Below are positions 1 through 8,861 of a DNA stretch of 64,000 nt, in pieces (position 1 is the first letter of the stretch; each line of letters begins with the position of its first letter). Origin of the DNA: Tsukamurella sp. 8F (GTDB taxonomy: Bacteria > Actinomycetota > Actinomycetes > Mycobacteriales > Mycobacteriaceae); assembly GCF_029167375.1 (NCBI RefSeq), contig NZ_JARFTP010000005.1, forward strand, positions 124,001-188,000, read 5' to 3'. The position numbers and the translations under genes are program-made. The notes beneath the pieces are model-generated. The model was not told the DNA's origin, ran no database searches, and worked only from the letters and a program-made list of their open reading frames with translations.

Positions 1-24
1 GACGAGGAGCCGGACGAGCAGTAG
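1..24 (+). CDS. 3' end of an upstream gene (partial)
   Basis: The first seven codons read DEEPDEQ and end in TAG at 22-24, one base before the mshD start. Only the acidic C-terminal tail is inside the window, so the product cannot be identified from the sequence. In Mycobacterium the gene before mshD is, as I recall, an OmpR/GlnR-like response regulator; that identity is inference only. Confidence 0.5.
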   Translation, partial: DEEPDEQ

Positions 25-25
25 C

Positions 26-958
26 GTGGCTGCCATGGGTGACGGCGCCGTGGGTGATGGGATCGAGGTCGTTCGGGGGGCGCTCGGCGGCCGCGCGGCC
101 AGCGTCGTGGAGCAGGCCGCCGCTGCCGCTCGGGCAGACGGGGTCGAGCCACTCTCCGAGCAGTTCCTCATGGCCACAGGCGGTGCGGGAATCCACATCC
201 TCGCCGCCGGCGGGTACGCCGGGATCGTGACCGCGCCCGGCGGCGGGCCGGCCGCGGTGGAGGCCTTCGTCGAACCCGCAGCGCGCGGGCGCGGCCTGGG
301 CCGCGCGCTCGTGGCCGCAGCGCTCGACGCGGTCGGCGACGGTGCGACGGTGTGGGCACACGGCGACCTACCGGCCGCACGGGCTGTCGCCGCGGCGCTC
401 GGGTTGACCGTCGCGCGCGAACTCCTCCAGCTGCGCCGCCCACTGGACGGTCTGGCTCCGGTGCCCGAGCCCGGGCCCGGCGTCGCCGTGCGCACCTATG
501 CCGGGCCCGCCGACGATGCAGCGATCCTCGCCGTCAACAACGCCGCTTTCGCCTGGCACCCCGAACAGGGCGGATGGACACAGGACCAGATCGCTGAACG
601 GACCGGCTCCGACTGGTTCGATCCCAAGGGCCTCTTCCTCGCCGTGGAAGCGCCGCGGCCGGAAGGCGGTCCGGGGCGAGAGGGCCGTGTGCTCGGCTTC
701 CACTGGACCAAGGTCCATCCCGCGGAGGATGGCGAGCCCGCGCTGGGCGAGGTGTACATCGTCGGTGTCGCACCCGAGGGGCAGGGGAAGGGGCTCGGGC
801 GGTTGCTGACCGCCGTCGGGCTCGAATACCTCGCGGAGCGTGGGCTGAACGAGGTCGAGCTGTACGTCGAGGGCGACAACACGGCCGCCCTGCGCACCTA
901 CCGTCGCCTCGGCTTCAGCGACTACCGTCGCGACGTCGCGTACGGGAGGAGACGGTGA
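26..958 (+). CDS. mshD: Mycothiol synthase (MshD)
   Basis: MshD acetylates the cysteine amine of Cys-GlcN-Ins with acetyl-CoA, the last step of mycothiol synthesis in the cytoplasm. The 310-residue protein has two tandem GNAT folds: a degenerate N-terminal one (about 1-140, with a loop [10 protein letters not shown]) and an active C-terminal one (about 150-310) with the acetyl-CoA loop [15 protein letters not shown] near residue 250. Length matches the family (about 300-320). The GTG at 26 is the first start after the upstream stop; the ATG at 35 is an equally possible start. The 3' end overlaps the next gene in a GTGA, which suggests coupled translation with a cysteine-handling enzyme. Confidence 0.93.
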   Translation: MAAMGDGAVGDGIEVVRGALGGRAASVVEQAAAAARADGVEPLSEQFLMATGGAGIHILAAGGYAGIVTAPGGGPAAVEAFVEPAARGRGLGRALVAAALDAVGDGATVWAHGDLPAARAVAAALGLTVARELLQLRRPLDGLAPVPEPGPGVAVRTYAGPADDAAILAVNNAAFAWHPEQGGWTQDQIAERTGSDWFDPKGLFLAVEAPRPEGGPGREGRVLGFHWTKVHPAEDGEPALGEVYIVGVAPEGQGKGLGRLLTAVGLEYLAERGLNEVELYVEGDNTAALRTYRRLGFSDYRRDVAYGRRR

Positions 959-2070
959 GTGGCGCCGCGGGAATCGACGACAGGGACGACATCGACCGGT
1001 ACGACCCCGAGTACCGGGCCTGGCTCGCGGACGCGGTCGGACGCGTGCACGCGGACGCCAACCGATCCGCGGACACGCACCTGATCTCGGTCCCACTGCC
1101 CGAGGAATGGGGTGTCGATCTCTATCTCAAGGACGAGTCGACGCATATCACCGGCTCGCTCAAGCACCGCCTGGCGCGGTCGCTGTTCCTGTACGCGCTG
1201 TGCAACGGCTGGATCCGGCGCGGGACGCCCGTCATAGAGGCGTCCAGCGGATCGACGGCCGTGTCCGAGGCGTATTTCGCGCGGCTGATCGGAGTGCCGT
1301 TCGTCGCGGTGATGTCTGCGTCGACCAGCTCCGAGAAGGTTCGATTGATCGAATCCTATGGCGGCACATGTCATTTCGTCGACAACCCGAGCGCCGTGTA
1401 CGAGGTCGCGGAACGGCTTGCCGCCGAGACCGGTGGCCACTACATGGACCAGTTCACCTACGCCGAGCGGGCGACGGACTGGCGTGGCAACAACAACATC
1501 GCCGAGTCGATCTTCTCCCAGCTGGCTCAGGAGCGCTATCCCGAGCCGTCGTGGATCGTCGCGACTGCGGGCACGGGCGGCACGTCGGCCACTCTCGCGC
1601 GCTACGTGCACTACACGCGCCGCGCGACCGGCATCTGCGTCGCCGACCCGGACAACTCCGCATTCTTCCCGGGCTGGCGCGATGCGGACTGTGCCGTGAC
1701 GACGGGCGTGGGCTCTCGCATCGAGGGCATCGGGCGGCAGCGGGTCGAGCCGAGCTTCGTGCCGACCGCCGTCGACCGCATGATGCGGGTTCCCGACGGC
1801 GCCGCGATCGCCGCGGTGCACGCCCTGGCGGGGCTGATCGGGAAACGGGCGGGAGCGTCGACCGGCACGGGACTGTGGGCGGCTCTGCGGATCGTCGGCG
1901 AGATGGTGGCCGACGGTAGGACCGGGAGCGTCGTGTCGCTGATCTGTGATCCCGGCGACCGTTACCTCGATAAGTACTATTCGTCCGAATGGCTTGCGAC
2001 CAGCGGAATCGACCCGCAGCCGTACGCCGAGAGGCTGCGCCGCTTTCTCGAATCAGGGGTGTTTCGGTAG
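955..2070 (+). CDS. PLP-dependent cysteine synthase-fold enzyme, likely L-cysteine desulfhydrase (Cds1-like)
   Basis: This is a 371-residue fold-type II PLP enzyme. The Schiff-base lysine is probably K70 in GSLKHR; the cofactor loops are SSGST (about 98-102) and GTGGT (206-210). The N-terminal block [10 protein letters not shown] and the overall length resemble mycobacterial Cds1 (Rv3684), which degrades cysteine to pyruvate, ammonia and H2S, rather than CysK/CysM, which are shorter. It starts at GTG 955 inside the mshD stop (GTGA overlap), so both enzymes acting on cysteine are made from one message. A cystathionine- or cysteine-synthase activity cannot be excluded without assay. Confidence 0.8.
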   Translation: MSGAAGIDDRDDIDRYDPEYRAWLADAVGRVHADANRSADTHLISVPLPEEWGVDLYLKDESTHITGSLKHRLARSLFLYALCNGWIRRGTPVIEASSGSTAVSEAYFARLIGVPFVAVMSASTSSEKVRLIESYGGTCHFVDNPSAVYEVAERLAAETGGHYMDQFTYAERATDWRGNNNIAESIFSQLAQERYPEPSWIVATAGTGGTSATLARYVHYTRRATGICVADPDNSAFFPGWRDADCAVTTGVGSRIEGIGRQRVEPSFVPTAVDRMMRVPDGAAIAAVHALAGLIGKRAGASTGTGLWAALRIVGEMVADGRTGSVVSLICDPGDRYLDKYYSSEWLATSGIDPQPYAERLRRFLESGVFR

Positions 2071-2117
2071 CGCATTAGCCGGTTAGTCATCCTCATCAAT
2101 ACCGTCTGACGTGCAGT

Positions 2118-2139
2118 GTTAACTCTGCGTTCACCTTGT
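2118..2139 (+). promoter_or_regulatory. PHO box upstream of pstS
   Basis: Two head-to-tail 11-mers, GTTAACTCTGC (2118-2128) and GTTCACCTTGT (2129-2139), match the direct-repeat layout bound by actinobacterial PhoB/PhoP/RegX3 response regulators (GTTCACC-type repeats every 11 nt). It lies about 80 bp before the pstS start, in the only sizeable gap ahead of the pst genes, so it probably activates pstSCAB under phosphate limitation. The repeat is seen; binding is inferred. Confidence 0.75.
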
Positions 2140-2217
2140 CGGGGGTGGCAGGTCACTCGCCCTACCTAGTTTCGTCCCGAACCCAGAGGGCTCGAACCCA
2201 ACTCACGGAGGAACCCG

Positions 2218-3348
2218 GTGAACTTCAAGCGTGGACCACTTGCAGCGTCGATCGCCGCCGCAGCCGCCCTGACCGTCGCGTTGACCGCGTGCGGCAGCGA
2301 CAACAACGCATCCTCGGGCACGTCCGGTGGTGCGTCCGCTTCGGGCGGCAGCAACGTCTCGTGCGAGGGCAAGCTCAACCTCAAGGCGAGCGGTTCGACT
2401 GCGCAGGCCAACGCGATGACGGTGTTCAAGAACGCCTTCGCGCAGGACTGCGACGGGGCGAACGTCGACTACACGGGTAACGGATCCGGCCAGGGCATCA
2501 CCGACTTCACGGGTGGCGTCACCAACTTCGGCGGCTCCGACTCGCCGCTCACCGACGCTCAGCACGCCGCAGCGGAGAAGAAGTGCGCCTCGCCCGCGCT
2601 GGACCTGCCGCTGGTCTTCGGTCCCATCGCCGTCGCGTATCGCCTCCCCGGCGACGTCCAGGTCAACCTGAGCGCCGCGACCATCGCCAAGATCTTCACC
2701 GGCAAGATCACCAAGTGGAATGCGCCTGAGATCGCCGCCGAGAACAAGGGCACCAGCCTGCCGGACCTGCCGATCACCGTCGTCTTCCGTTCGGACGAGT
2801 CGGGCACCACCGACAACTTCCAGAAGTACCTCTCGTCCGCGGCGCCGCAGGACTGGACCAAGGGTGCGGGCAAGACCTTCGTCGGCGGTGCCGGCCAGGG
2901 CGCCAACGGCAATCCGCAGGTCGCCGCCACCGTCAAGAAGGCCGAGGGTGCCATCACCTACGCCGAGTGGAGCTTCGCCAAGGCGCAGGGGCTGAAGACC
3001 GCGAACGTGATCACCTCGGCCGGACCCGATGCCGTCGCCCTGAACAACGACAGCGTTGCGAAGACGATCGCCGCGGCCAAGTTCAAGAAGCCGGGCGACA
3101 AGGACCTCACGCTCGACACCACCGCGTTCTACAAGCCGACCACCGCCGGCGCCTACCCGATCGTGCTCGCGACCTACGAGGTCGTGTGCAGCAAGTACCA
3201 GGACGCCGACGTCGCCAAGGGCATCAAGACGTTCCTGAAGATCGCGTCCAGTGAGTCCGTCCAGAGCCAGCTGTCGGGCGAGGGCTACGCGCCGATCCCC
3301 GAGTCCTTCCGCAACACGCTCCAGTCCTCGATCGACTCGATCCAGTAG
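2218..3348 (+). CDS. pstS: Phosphate ABC transporter substrate-binding lipoprotein PstS
   Basis: PstS captures inorganic phosphate outside the membrane and delivers it to PstCA. The 376-residue precursor has a lipoprotein signal with lipobox LTAC, so Cys25 is the lipidated first residue. A Ser/Gly/Ala linker follows, then the periplasmic-binding fold with the phosphate loop ASGSTAQ near residue 60, the block GSGQGI and the block DESGTTDNFQKYL near residue 190. The GTG start is preceded by ACGGAGGA with normal spacing. First gene of the pstSCAB operon, behind a PHO box. Confidence 0.95.
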   Translation: MNFKRGPLAASIAAAAALTVALTACGSDNNASSGTSGGASASGGSNVSCEGKLNLKASGSTAQANAMTVFKNAFAQDCDGANVDYTGNGSGQGITDFTGGVTNFGGSDSPLTDAQHAAAEKKCASPALDLPLVFGPIAVAYRLPGDVQVNLSAATIAKIFTGKITKWNAPEIAAENKGTSLPDLPITVVFRSDESGTTDNFQKYLSSAAPQDWTKGAGKTFVGGAGQGANGNPQVAATVKKAEGAITYAEWSFAKAQGLKTANVITSAGPDAVALNNDSVAKTIAAAKFKKPGDKDLTLDTTAFYKPTTAGAYPIVLATYEVVCSKYQDADVAKGIKTFLKIASSESVQSQLSGEGYAPIPESFRNTLQSSIDSIQ

Positions 3349-3400
3349 CACGCCCGCGCGGGAGAGCTGACAGAATCCAGGCGAAGGCGTAGGGACGGGC

Positions 3401-4441
3401 ATGGCCGAACAACGGGGACGGATGGCGACGGAAGACTCGATCGAGCCCCCGGACGCCGCCGCGCACGCGGTGGCGCCGGGAGGGCGGGAGGCGGCACCCG
3501 GGCTGCCGCAGGGCGACGGCGGCGGGTGGAAGGAGACCTCCTTCGCGTGGCTGACGCGCGCCTCCGGCATCTTCCTGATCGTGGTGATCGCCCTGATCTT
3601 CACGACCCTGGTGGTGCAGGCCGTACCGTCCATCGCCAAGGACCATGCCAACTTCCTGATCAGCTCGGAATGGAAGACCACCGATCCGACAGACATGCGC
3701 TTCGGCATTCTCGAGTTGCTGAAGATCACCGTCATGTCATCGGTGATGGCGCTGATCCTCGCGGTGCCGGTCGCGGTCGGTATCGCGACGTTCCTGGTGC
3801 AGTACGCGCCGCCGCGCCTCTCCCGCGCGCTGGGCTCGGTCGTCGACCTGCTGGCGGCGGTGCCCTCGATCATCTTCGGCCTGTGGGGCATCTTCGTGCT
3901 CGCCCCCTGGCTGGTCCCCTTCCAGGAGTGGCTGAACCGCACGCTGGGCTGGTTCTTCCTGTTCAAGAGCGGCAACGTCGAGCTCAGCCTCGGCAGCACC
4001 GTGTTCACGGCCGGCGTGGTGCTCGCGATCATGATCCTGCCGATCATCACCTCCATCAGCCGTGAGGCCCTGCGCCAGACGCCGGTAGCCCATCAGGAGG
4101 CGGCGCTCGCGCTGGGAGCCACCAAGTGGGAGGTCATCCGCCTGACGGTCCTGCCTTACGGTCGGTCGGGCATCGTCGCGGGCTCGATGCTGGCGCTCGG
4201 TCGAGCCCTCGGTGAGACGATCGCCGTCCTGGTGATCCTCAATGCCGCCACCCGGAACTCGGCGTGGTCGCTGTTCGACAGTGGATACACCTTCGCCTCC
4301 AAGATCGCCTCCGCCGCGACCGAGTTCTCCAACCCGGACTCCCGCGGCGCCTACATCGCCGCGGGTCTCGTGCTCTTCGTGCTCACCTTCCTGGTGAACG
4401 CCGTCGCACGCTGGATCGGCGGGGGACGGGTGAACGGATGA
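3401..4441 (+). CDS. pstC: Phosphate ABC transporter permease PstC
   Basis: This inner-membrane subunit forms the phosphate channel with PstA. It has 346 residues: a soluble N-terminal extension of about 45 residues, then about six membrane spans. The coupling loop that docks on PstB is visible near residue 230 ([20 protein letters not shown], then ILP-type end). It follows pstS after 52 bp and overlaps pstA by four bases (ATGA), typical of a coupled pair. Confidence 0.94.
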   Translation: MAEQRGRMATEDSIEPPDAAAHAVAPGGREAAPGLPQGDGGGWKETSFAWLTRASGIFLIVVIALIFTTLVVQAVPSIAKDHANFLISSEWKTTDPTDMRFGILELLKITVMSSVMALILAVPVAVGIATFLVQYAPPRLSRALGSVVDLLAAVPSIIFGLWGIFVLAPWLVPFQEWLNRTLGWFFLFKSGNVELSLGSTVFTAGVVLAIMILPIITSISREALRQTPVAHQEAALALGATKWEVIRLTVLPYGRSGIVAGSMLALGRALGETIAVLVILNAATRNSAWSLFDSGYTFASKIASAATEFSNPDSRGAYIAAGLVLFVLTFLVNAVARWIGGGRVNG

Positions 4442-5352
4442 CCGCCACCGATCTGACCGCGGCCGCCAAGCCCGGTACGACCTTCCACAAGACGTCGCTG
4501 CGGCGCCGTCTCACCAACGACATCGCGGCCGTGGGATTCGGTCTGTGTTTCCTGCTCGCGATCGCGCCGCTCGTCTCGCTGCTCTACATGGTGGTGAGCA
4601 AGGGCATCCGCGCCATCATCAAGCCCGAGTGGTGGACCAACTCGATGTACCGCGTCGCACCGTCGTCGTACGACGGCGGCGTCTACCACGCGATATTCGG
4701 CTCACTGGCGCAGGCGCTCATCGCCGCGATCATCAGCGTCCCGATCGGCATCCTGGTAGGTATCTACCTGGTCGAGTACGGGCAGGGCGGGGCGCTCGGC
4801 CGCGTCACCACGTTCATGGTCGACGTCCTGGCGGGTATCCCGTCGATCGTGGCCACGCTGTTCATCTACGGCGTCTGGATCACCACGCTGGGCCTCCCGC
4901 AGAGCGCGTTCGCCGTGAGCCTCGCTCTGATCCTGCTCATGGTCCCCGTGGTCGTGCGATCCACCGAGGAGATGCTCAAGCTGGTCCCGCACGACCTGCG
5001 CGAGGCGTCGTTCGCACTCGGGGTGCCGAAGTGGAAGACGATCCTGCGGATCGTGATCCCGACGGCCGCGTCCGGCATGGTGTCCGGCGTGTTCCTGGCG
5101 ATCGCCCGCGTGGTCGGCGAGACCGCGCCGGTGCTGCTGCTGGTCGGCGTCAGCGACAAGATCAACCAGAACATCTTCGACGGCAACATGTCGTCGCTGC
5201 CGCTGTTCATCTACCAGCAGTTCAGCAGCAACCCGGGTGAGGTCGGGCAGTACCGCGTGTGGGGCGCCGCCCTGACGCTGGTCATCCTGGTCGCGATCGC
5301 AAGCGCGCTCGCCGCCCTCGTGTCGAAGCTGCTCGCTCCCAAGACGAAGTAG
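4438..5352 (+). CDS. pstA: Phosphate ABC transporter permease PstA
   Basis: Second membrane subunit of the phosphate importer, 304 residues from the ATG at 4438. That start is inside the pstC stop (ATGA), which fixes it over longer in-frame extensions. There is a short basic N-terminus, about six membrane spans and the EAA-type loop [16 protein letters not shown] near residue 190. It ends five bases before the pstB start. Confidence 0.94.
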   Translation: MTATDLTAAAKPGTTFHKTSLRRRLTNDIAAVGFGLCFLLAIAPLVSLLYMVVSKGIRAIIKPEWWTNSMYRVAPSSYDGGVYHAIFGSLAQALIAAIISVPIGILVGIYLVEYGQGGALGRVTTFMVDVLAGIPSIVATLFIYGVWITTLGLPQSAFAVSLALILLMVPVVVRSTEEMLKLVPHDLREASFALGVPKWKTILRIVIPTAASGMVSGVFLAIARVVGETAPVLLLVGVSDKINQNIFDGNMSSLPLFIYQQFSSNPGEVGQYRVWGAALTLVILVAIASALAALVSKLLAPKTK

Positions 5353-5357
5353 GAATC

Positions 5358-6134
5358 ATGGCCAAGCGTCTCGATCTCAAAGACCTCAACATCTACTACG
5401 GTGCGTTCCACGCCGTTGCCGACGTATCGCTCACCGTGCCGCCCAACAGTGTGACGGCGTTCATCGGCCCGTCCGGTTGCGGCAAGTCGACAGTGCTGCG
5501 GTCCATCAACCGCATGCACGAGGTCACACCCGGCGCACGCGTCGAGGGCCACATCACGCTCGACGGGGAGGACGTCTACGGGTCCGGGGTCGACCCGGTG
5601 GGCGTGCGCAAAACCATCGGCATGGTGTTCCAGCGCCCCAATCCGTTCCCTACGATGTCCATCCGCGACAACGTCGTGGCCGGCCTCAAGCTGCAGGGCA
5701 TCCGCTCCAAGAGCAAGCTCGACGAGGTCGCCGAGACGTCGCTGCGCGGCGCCAACCTGTGGGGTGAGGTCAAGGACCGGCTCTCGAAGCCGGGCGGCGG
5801 GCTGTCCGGCGGTCAGCAGCAGCGCCTATGCATCGCGCGCGCCATCGCCGTGAGCCCCGATGTGCTGCTCATGGACGAGCCGTGCTCCGCGCTCGACCCG
5901 ATCTCGACCCTCGCGATCGAGGATCTGATCGGCGAGCTCAAGAAGAAGTACACGATCGTCATCGTCACGCACAACATGCAGCAGGCGGCGCGCGTCTCCG
6001 ATACCACTGCCTTCTTCAACCTCGAGGCCGCGGGTAAGCCGGGCAAGCTCGTCGAGATCAACCCGACGGAGAAGATGTTCTCCAATCCCGACCAGCCGGC
6101 CACCGAGGACTACATCTCCGGCCGCTTCGGCTGA
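5358..6134 (+). CDS. pstB: Phosphate ABC transporter ATP-binding protein PstB
   Basis: PstB is the cytoplasmic ATPase driving PstCA. The 258 residues show a complete nucleotide-binding domain: Walker [10 protein letters not shown] (about 37-45), Q-loop [10 protein letters not shown], signature LSGGQQQR, Walker [14 protein letters not shown] and switch histidine in THNMQQ. The ATG at 5358 follows pstA by five bases. The last 25 bp overlap the end of a convergent membrane-protein frame on the other strand. Confidence 0.95.
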   Translation: MAKRLDLKDLNIYYGAFHAVADVSLTVPPNSVTAFIGPSGCGKSTVLRSINRMHEVTPGARVEGHITLDGEDVYGSGVDPVGVRKTIGMVFQRPNPFPTMSIRDNVVAGLKLQGIRSKSKLDEVAETSLRGANLWGEVKDRLSKPGGGLSGGQQQRLCIARAIAVSPDVLLMDEPCSALDPISTLAIEDLIGELKKKYTIVIVTHNMQQAARVSDTTAFFNLEAAGKPGKLVEINPTEKMFSNPDQPATEDYISGRFG

Positions 6135-6580
6135 GCCCCGAGCTCACGGGTGGCGAGCCGCCATGCCATGAGCTGCCGGACGGCCACGCCGGCCAGGACG
6201 ACGACAGTGCCCAGTGGTTCGGCCACGCCGACACCGCCCGTCGCCCACAGGATCAGCGCCGCGCCCACCAGTGTCCCGGCAGTGGCCGTCACCGCGGTGC
6301 GGGCGGTGTCCTGATCCCGTGCTGCCGTCCACGTGAGCGTGACGACTGCGGCGAGCAGCGCGATCAGCGCCGATGTGCTGGCCGCATCCGACCACGCGGG
6401 CGACCCGGATTCCACCAATGCTGTGGAACGCCCGGGGCCGGACCACGGGTCGGATGCGGGTAGGTCTCGTGCGCAAGCGATCACGACGAACACCCGCCAG
6501 GCGATCGCCGAGGTCGCCGTGCTGACCCGTATACCGTCCAGCGCCCGCCATCCGTCGTGGATTCCCATCGCGATCAGCAC
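6110..6580 (-). CDS. Putative multi-span membrane protein, start unresolved
   Basis: Function unknown. From the first conventional start (GTG at 6580) the frame gives 156 residues with several hydrophobic stretches. The same frame stays open upstream to 6823 and that extension also reads as plausible membrane protein (for example LFLVAIAGVVTVCAGVAEAL and LAPIAAGILVWYFTIG), but it contains no ATG, GTG or TTG codon. The real protein may therefore be up to about 235 residues from a non-standard start, or the 5' part may be decayed. It lies convergent to pstB, overlapping it by 25 bp, and divergent from the FHA gene. Confidence 0.5.
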   Translation of the reverse strand: MLIAMGIHDGWRALDGIRVSTATSAIAWRVFVVIACARDLPASDPWSGPGRSTALVESGSPAWSDAASTSALIALLAAVVTLTWTAARDQDTARTAVTATAGTLVGAALILWATGGVGVAEPLGTVVVLAGVAVRQLMAWRLATRELGAQPKRPEM

Positions 6581-6826
6581 GCCGAGGATCGTGGGGATCG
6601 CGCCCTGCCATGGCGATCCGATCGTGAAATACCAGACCAGAATCCCTGCGGCAATGGGTGCGAGTACCGCGCGCAGGACACGCCGCGGCGCGGCCAGGGC
6701 CTCGGCTACACCCGCGCAGACGGTGACTACGCCGGCGATCGCGACGAGGAAGAGGCTGCCACCCCCGGCGTGCTCCGGCGACGCCGGGCGATATATGGGC
6801 CTCCCGCCGCTGCCAGCGACACGTTA

Positions 6827-6850
6827 CGGACGCACCCGCGGGTGCGTCCG
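6827..6850. repeat. Perfect 24-bp palindrome between divergent genes
   Basis: CGGACGCACCCG is followed immediately by its exact reverse complement, with no spacer. It sits between the membrane-protein frame (minus strand) and the FHA gene (start 6904). A loopless dyad suits a dimeric repressor site better than a terminator hairpin, and there is no T-run. The binding factor is unknown. Confidence 0.6.
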
Positions 6851-6903
6851 CCACACCGGCGGCCTTATCAGACGCGCGGGACGCGGACCCGTAGGGTGGA
6901 ACG

Positions 6904-8103
6904 GTGATCGATCGCCGTACCACCGTTCTTCCCGGTGACCGGGTGGTCGCGCGTGTGCGCGATATCGTGCTCGCGATGGACGCGCCCGCGCTCGACGCAC
7001 CCGCCGCGGTGCCGGCGCTCATCGGCGCATTGGCGGCGGGGGACGGAGACTGGGTCGAGGTCGTCCAGCAGTCCGCAGCGCCGGGACTGTCCTTCGCGGC
7101 CGTGCAGATCTTCGGCAACGAGGTTCGCGCCGTGCTGGGCGGCGCGGGGGGCGCGACGATCGCGATCTTCGAGTCGCCGTCGGACACGACCCCGCAGCAC
7201 GTCCTGACCAGTCCCGATGGCGCCTTCCTCGAACGCGTAGCGACACTCGGCGACGGCAACGTGGTCACGGTCACCGTGGGGCACCCGCAGCCGCCGGCAC
7301 CAGCGAGCCGCCCCGGCTCGCTGGTGCTGCGTGACGGCGCAGTGCCCGCGTCGGGCGCGGTGCTGTGGGTGCCGCCCGTCAAGGTACCCCGCACGACCGG
7401 GCCGCAGGCCGGCCCGAAGTCCCAGCCGTTCCCGGTGATCCCGCACGTCGACCCCGTGCCCGCACTGGATCCTGATGCCGCACAGGCCGCGGCCGCGCGT
7501 CCCGAGCAGGCGCACCACGAGGCCTCGCCGGCGGACCCCGCGCAGTCGAGGCCCGACCGCCTGTCCGCCCCCACGGACATGGACCTCGAGGCCGTGGCGG
7601 AGCGGCCGCCGTCGGGGCCCATGGTGGCGGGGCGGCGGTGCGCGTTCGGGCACCTGAACGCCCCCGAGGCCACGTTCTGTACCCGCTGCGGTGGGCTGGT
7701 GAACAGTGCGGCGCCCACCGAGACCGGGCCCCGCCCGCCGCTCGGCACGCTCATCGCCGACGACGGCTCCGCGTACGTCCTCGAGACCGATGTCGTCATC
7801 GGGCGGGATCCGGTGCCGTTCGTCGACAACCGTGGGAGTCGCGCCGCCGACGGTGTCGGGCGCCTCGCGCCGATCCCCCTGCAGGACCGCACCGGCGCGC
7901 TGTCACGCGCGCACCTCGAGATCCGCTTGGACGGCTGGAACATCCTGGCGGTAGACGTGGGCTCGTCCAACGGGACGTGGGTGCGCCCACCGGGCGTCCC
8001 GTCACCGTTGCCGCTCGTACCGGGGCAGCCGGCCCTTCTAGCGGTGGGTTCGGAGATCAACCTGGGCGGGCGGGTACTGGTACTGCAGGCGAACGAGGCC
8101 TGA
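6904..8103 (+). CDS. FHA-domain protein with a zinc ribbon
   Basis: A 399-residue cytoplasmic protein. The N-terminal 160 residues are of unrecognised fold; a Pro/Ala-rich linker follows (about 160-240), then a zinc ribbon (CAFGH and FCTRCG, about 246-263) and a C-terminal FHA domain (about 285-385) with the phosphothreonine-binding marks VIGRDP, LSRAHLEI and GSSNGTW. FHA domains bind phosphothreonine, so it is likely a Ser/Thr-kinase adaptor. GTG start with GGTGGA upstream. No kinase or phosphatase gene is adjacent; it converges on phoU, ending 19 bp from it. Confidence 0.8.
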   Translation: MIDRRTTVLPGDRVVARVRDIVLAMDAPALDAPAAVPALIGALAAGDGDWVEVVQQSAAPGLSFAAVQIFGNEVRAVLGGAGGATIAIFESPSDTTPQHVLTSPDGAFLERVATLGDGNVVTVTVGHPQPPAPASRPGSLVLRDGAVPASGAVLWVPPVKVPRTTGPQAGPKSQPFPVIPHVDPVPALDPDAAQAAAARPEQAHHEASPADPAQSRPDRLSAPTDMDLEAVAERPPSGPMVAGRRCAFGHLNAPEATFCTRCGGLVNSAAPTETGPRPPLGTLIADDGSAYVLETDVVIGRDPVPFVDNRGSRAADGVGRLAPIPLQDRTGALSRAHLEIRLDGWNILAVDVGSSNGTWVRPPGVPSPLPLVPGQPALLAVGSEINLGGRVLVLQANEA

Positions 8104-8122
8104 GCGCCGCCGGAACCCCGGT

Positions 8123-8764
8123 CTACTCGGTGCGGCCCGTCGTCTGGAAGACTACGCGGCGGCCGATCTCGACGGCGTGATCCGCGAACCGCTCGTAGAA
8201 CCGGCCGAGCAGCGTGACGTCGACGGCCGATGCGACACCGTGCTTCCAGTCCCGGTCCATCAGCACCGTGAACAGGTGGCGGTGCAGGTCGTCCATCGCG
8301 TCGTCCTGGTCCTCGATCTCCGCGGCCCGATGCGGGTCCTGTGTGATCAGCACCTCGCGTGCGGTGTCGGCGAGCTCGACGGCCAGCCGCCCCATCTCCG
8401 CGAAGTAACCGTTGACCTCCTCGGGGAGCGCCTTGTTCGGGTGCCGGCGGCGGGTCACCTTCGCGACGTGCAGCGCAAGGGCCCCCATCCGCTCGACGTC
8501 GGCGACGATCTGGAAGCCGGACACCACGACGCGCAGGTCACCCGCGACGGGTGCCTGCAGCGCCAGCAGTGTGAACGCCTGTTCCTCGGCCCGCCTCGAC
8601 AGCCTCTTGATCTCGTCGTGCTCGGTGATGACCTCCTCGGCGATCGCGAGGTCGGCCTGCAGCAGAGCGTTGGTGGCCTTCTCCATGGCCACGCCGGATC
8701 GCCCGCAGATGTCGCCCAGCGTGTCGTTGAACGAAGCCATCTGTGCGATGTACTCGGTACGCAT
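8123..8764 (-). CDS. phoU: Phosphate-signalling regulator PhoU (PhoY-type)
   Basis: PhoU is a cytoplasmic helical-bundle protein that restrains the phosphate sensor kinase when PstSCAB is transporting. The 213 residues start [17 protein letters not shown] and show two related three-helix repeats with metal-binding acidic motifs ([11 protein letters not shown] near 150). The ATG at 8764 gives the family length (about 215-220). A PHO box lies just upstream on the same strand, so phoU is probably co-regulated with the pst operon although transcribed separately. Confidence 0.93.
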   Translation of the reverse strand: MRTEYIAQMASFNDTLGDICGRSGVAMEKATNALLQADLAIAEEVITEHDEIKRLSRRAEEQAFTLLALQAPVAGDLRVVVSGFQIVADVERMGALALHVAKVTRRRHPNKALPEEVNGYFAEMGRLAVELADTAREVLITQDPHRAAEIEDQDDAMDDLHRHLFTVLMDRDWKHGVASAVDVTLLGRFYERFADHAVEIGRRVVFQTTGRTE

Positions 8765-8813
8765 GCTGGGAGTATATAGATTCGAAGGGACCCCTCCCGG
8801 CCCGTTGCGAAGT

Positions 8814-8835
8814 GGTCGATGAACAGCAGGTGAAC
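8814..8835 (-). promoter_or_regulatory. PHO box upstream of phoU
   Basis: On the minus strand the sequence reads GTTCACCTGCT followed directly by GTTCATCGACC, two 11-nt direct repeats of the same type found before pstS. It lies about 50-70 bp upstream of the phoU start. The repeat is seen; control by the phosphate response regulator is inferred. Confidence 0.7.
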
Positions 8836-8861
8836 GGCACGCGCGTACCGGTAGTGCGTCG

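Noticed and set aside
2203-4056. A 617-codon open frame on the minus strand opposite pstS and pstC
   Set aside because: High-G+C coding DNA leaves long open antisense frames. The translation has no family resemblance and pstS/pstC on the plus strand are unmistakable.
6144-8060. A 638-codon minus-strand frame opposite the FHA gene
   Set aside because: Low-complexity Ser/Arg/Pro translation; the plus strand has a clear FHA domain and zinc ribbon. It also runs through the membrane-protein frame in another phase.
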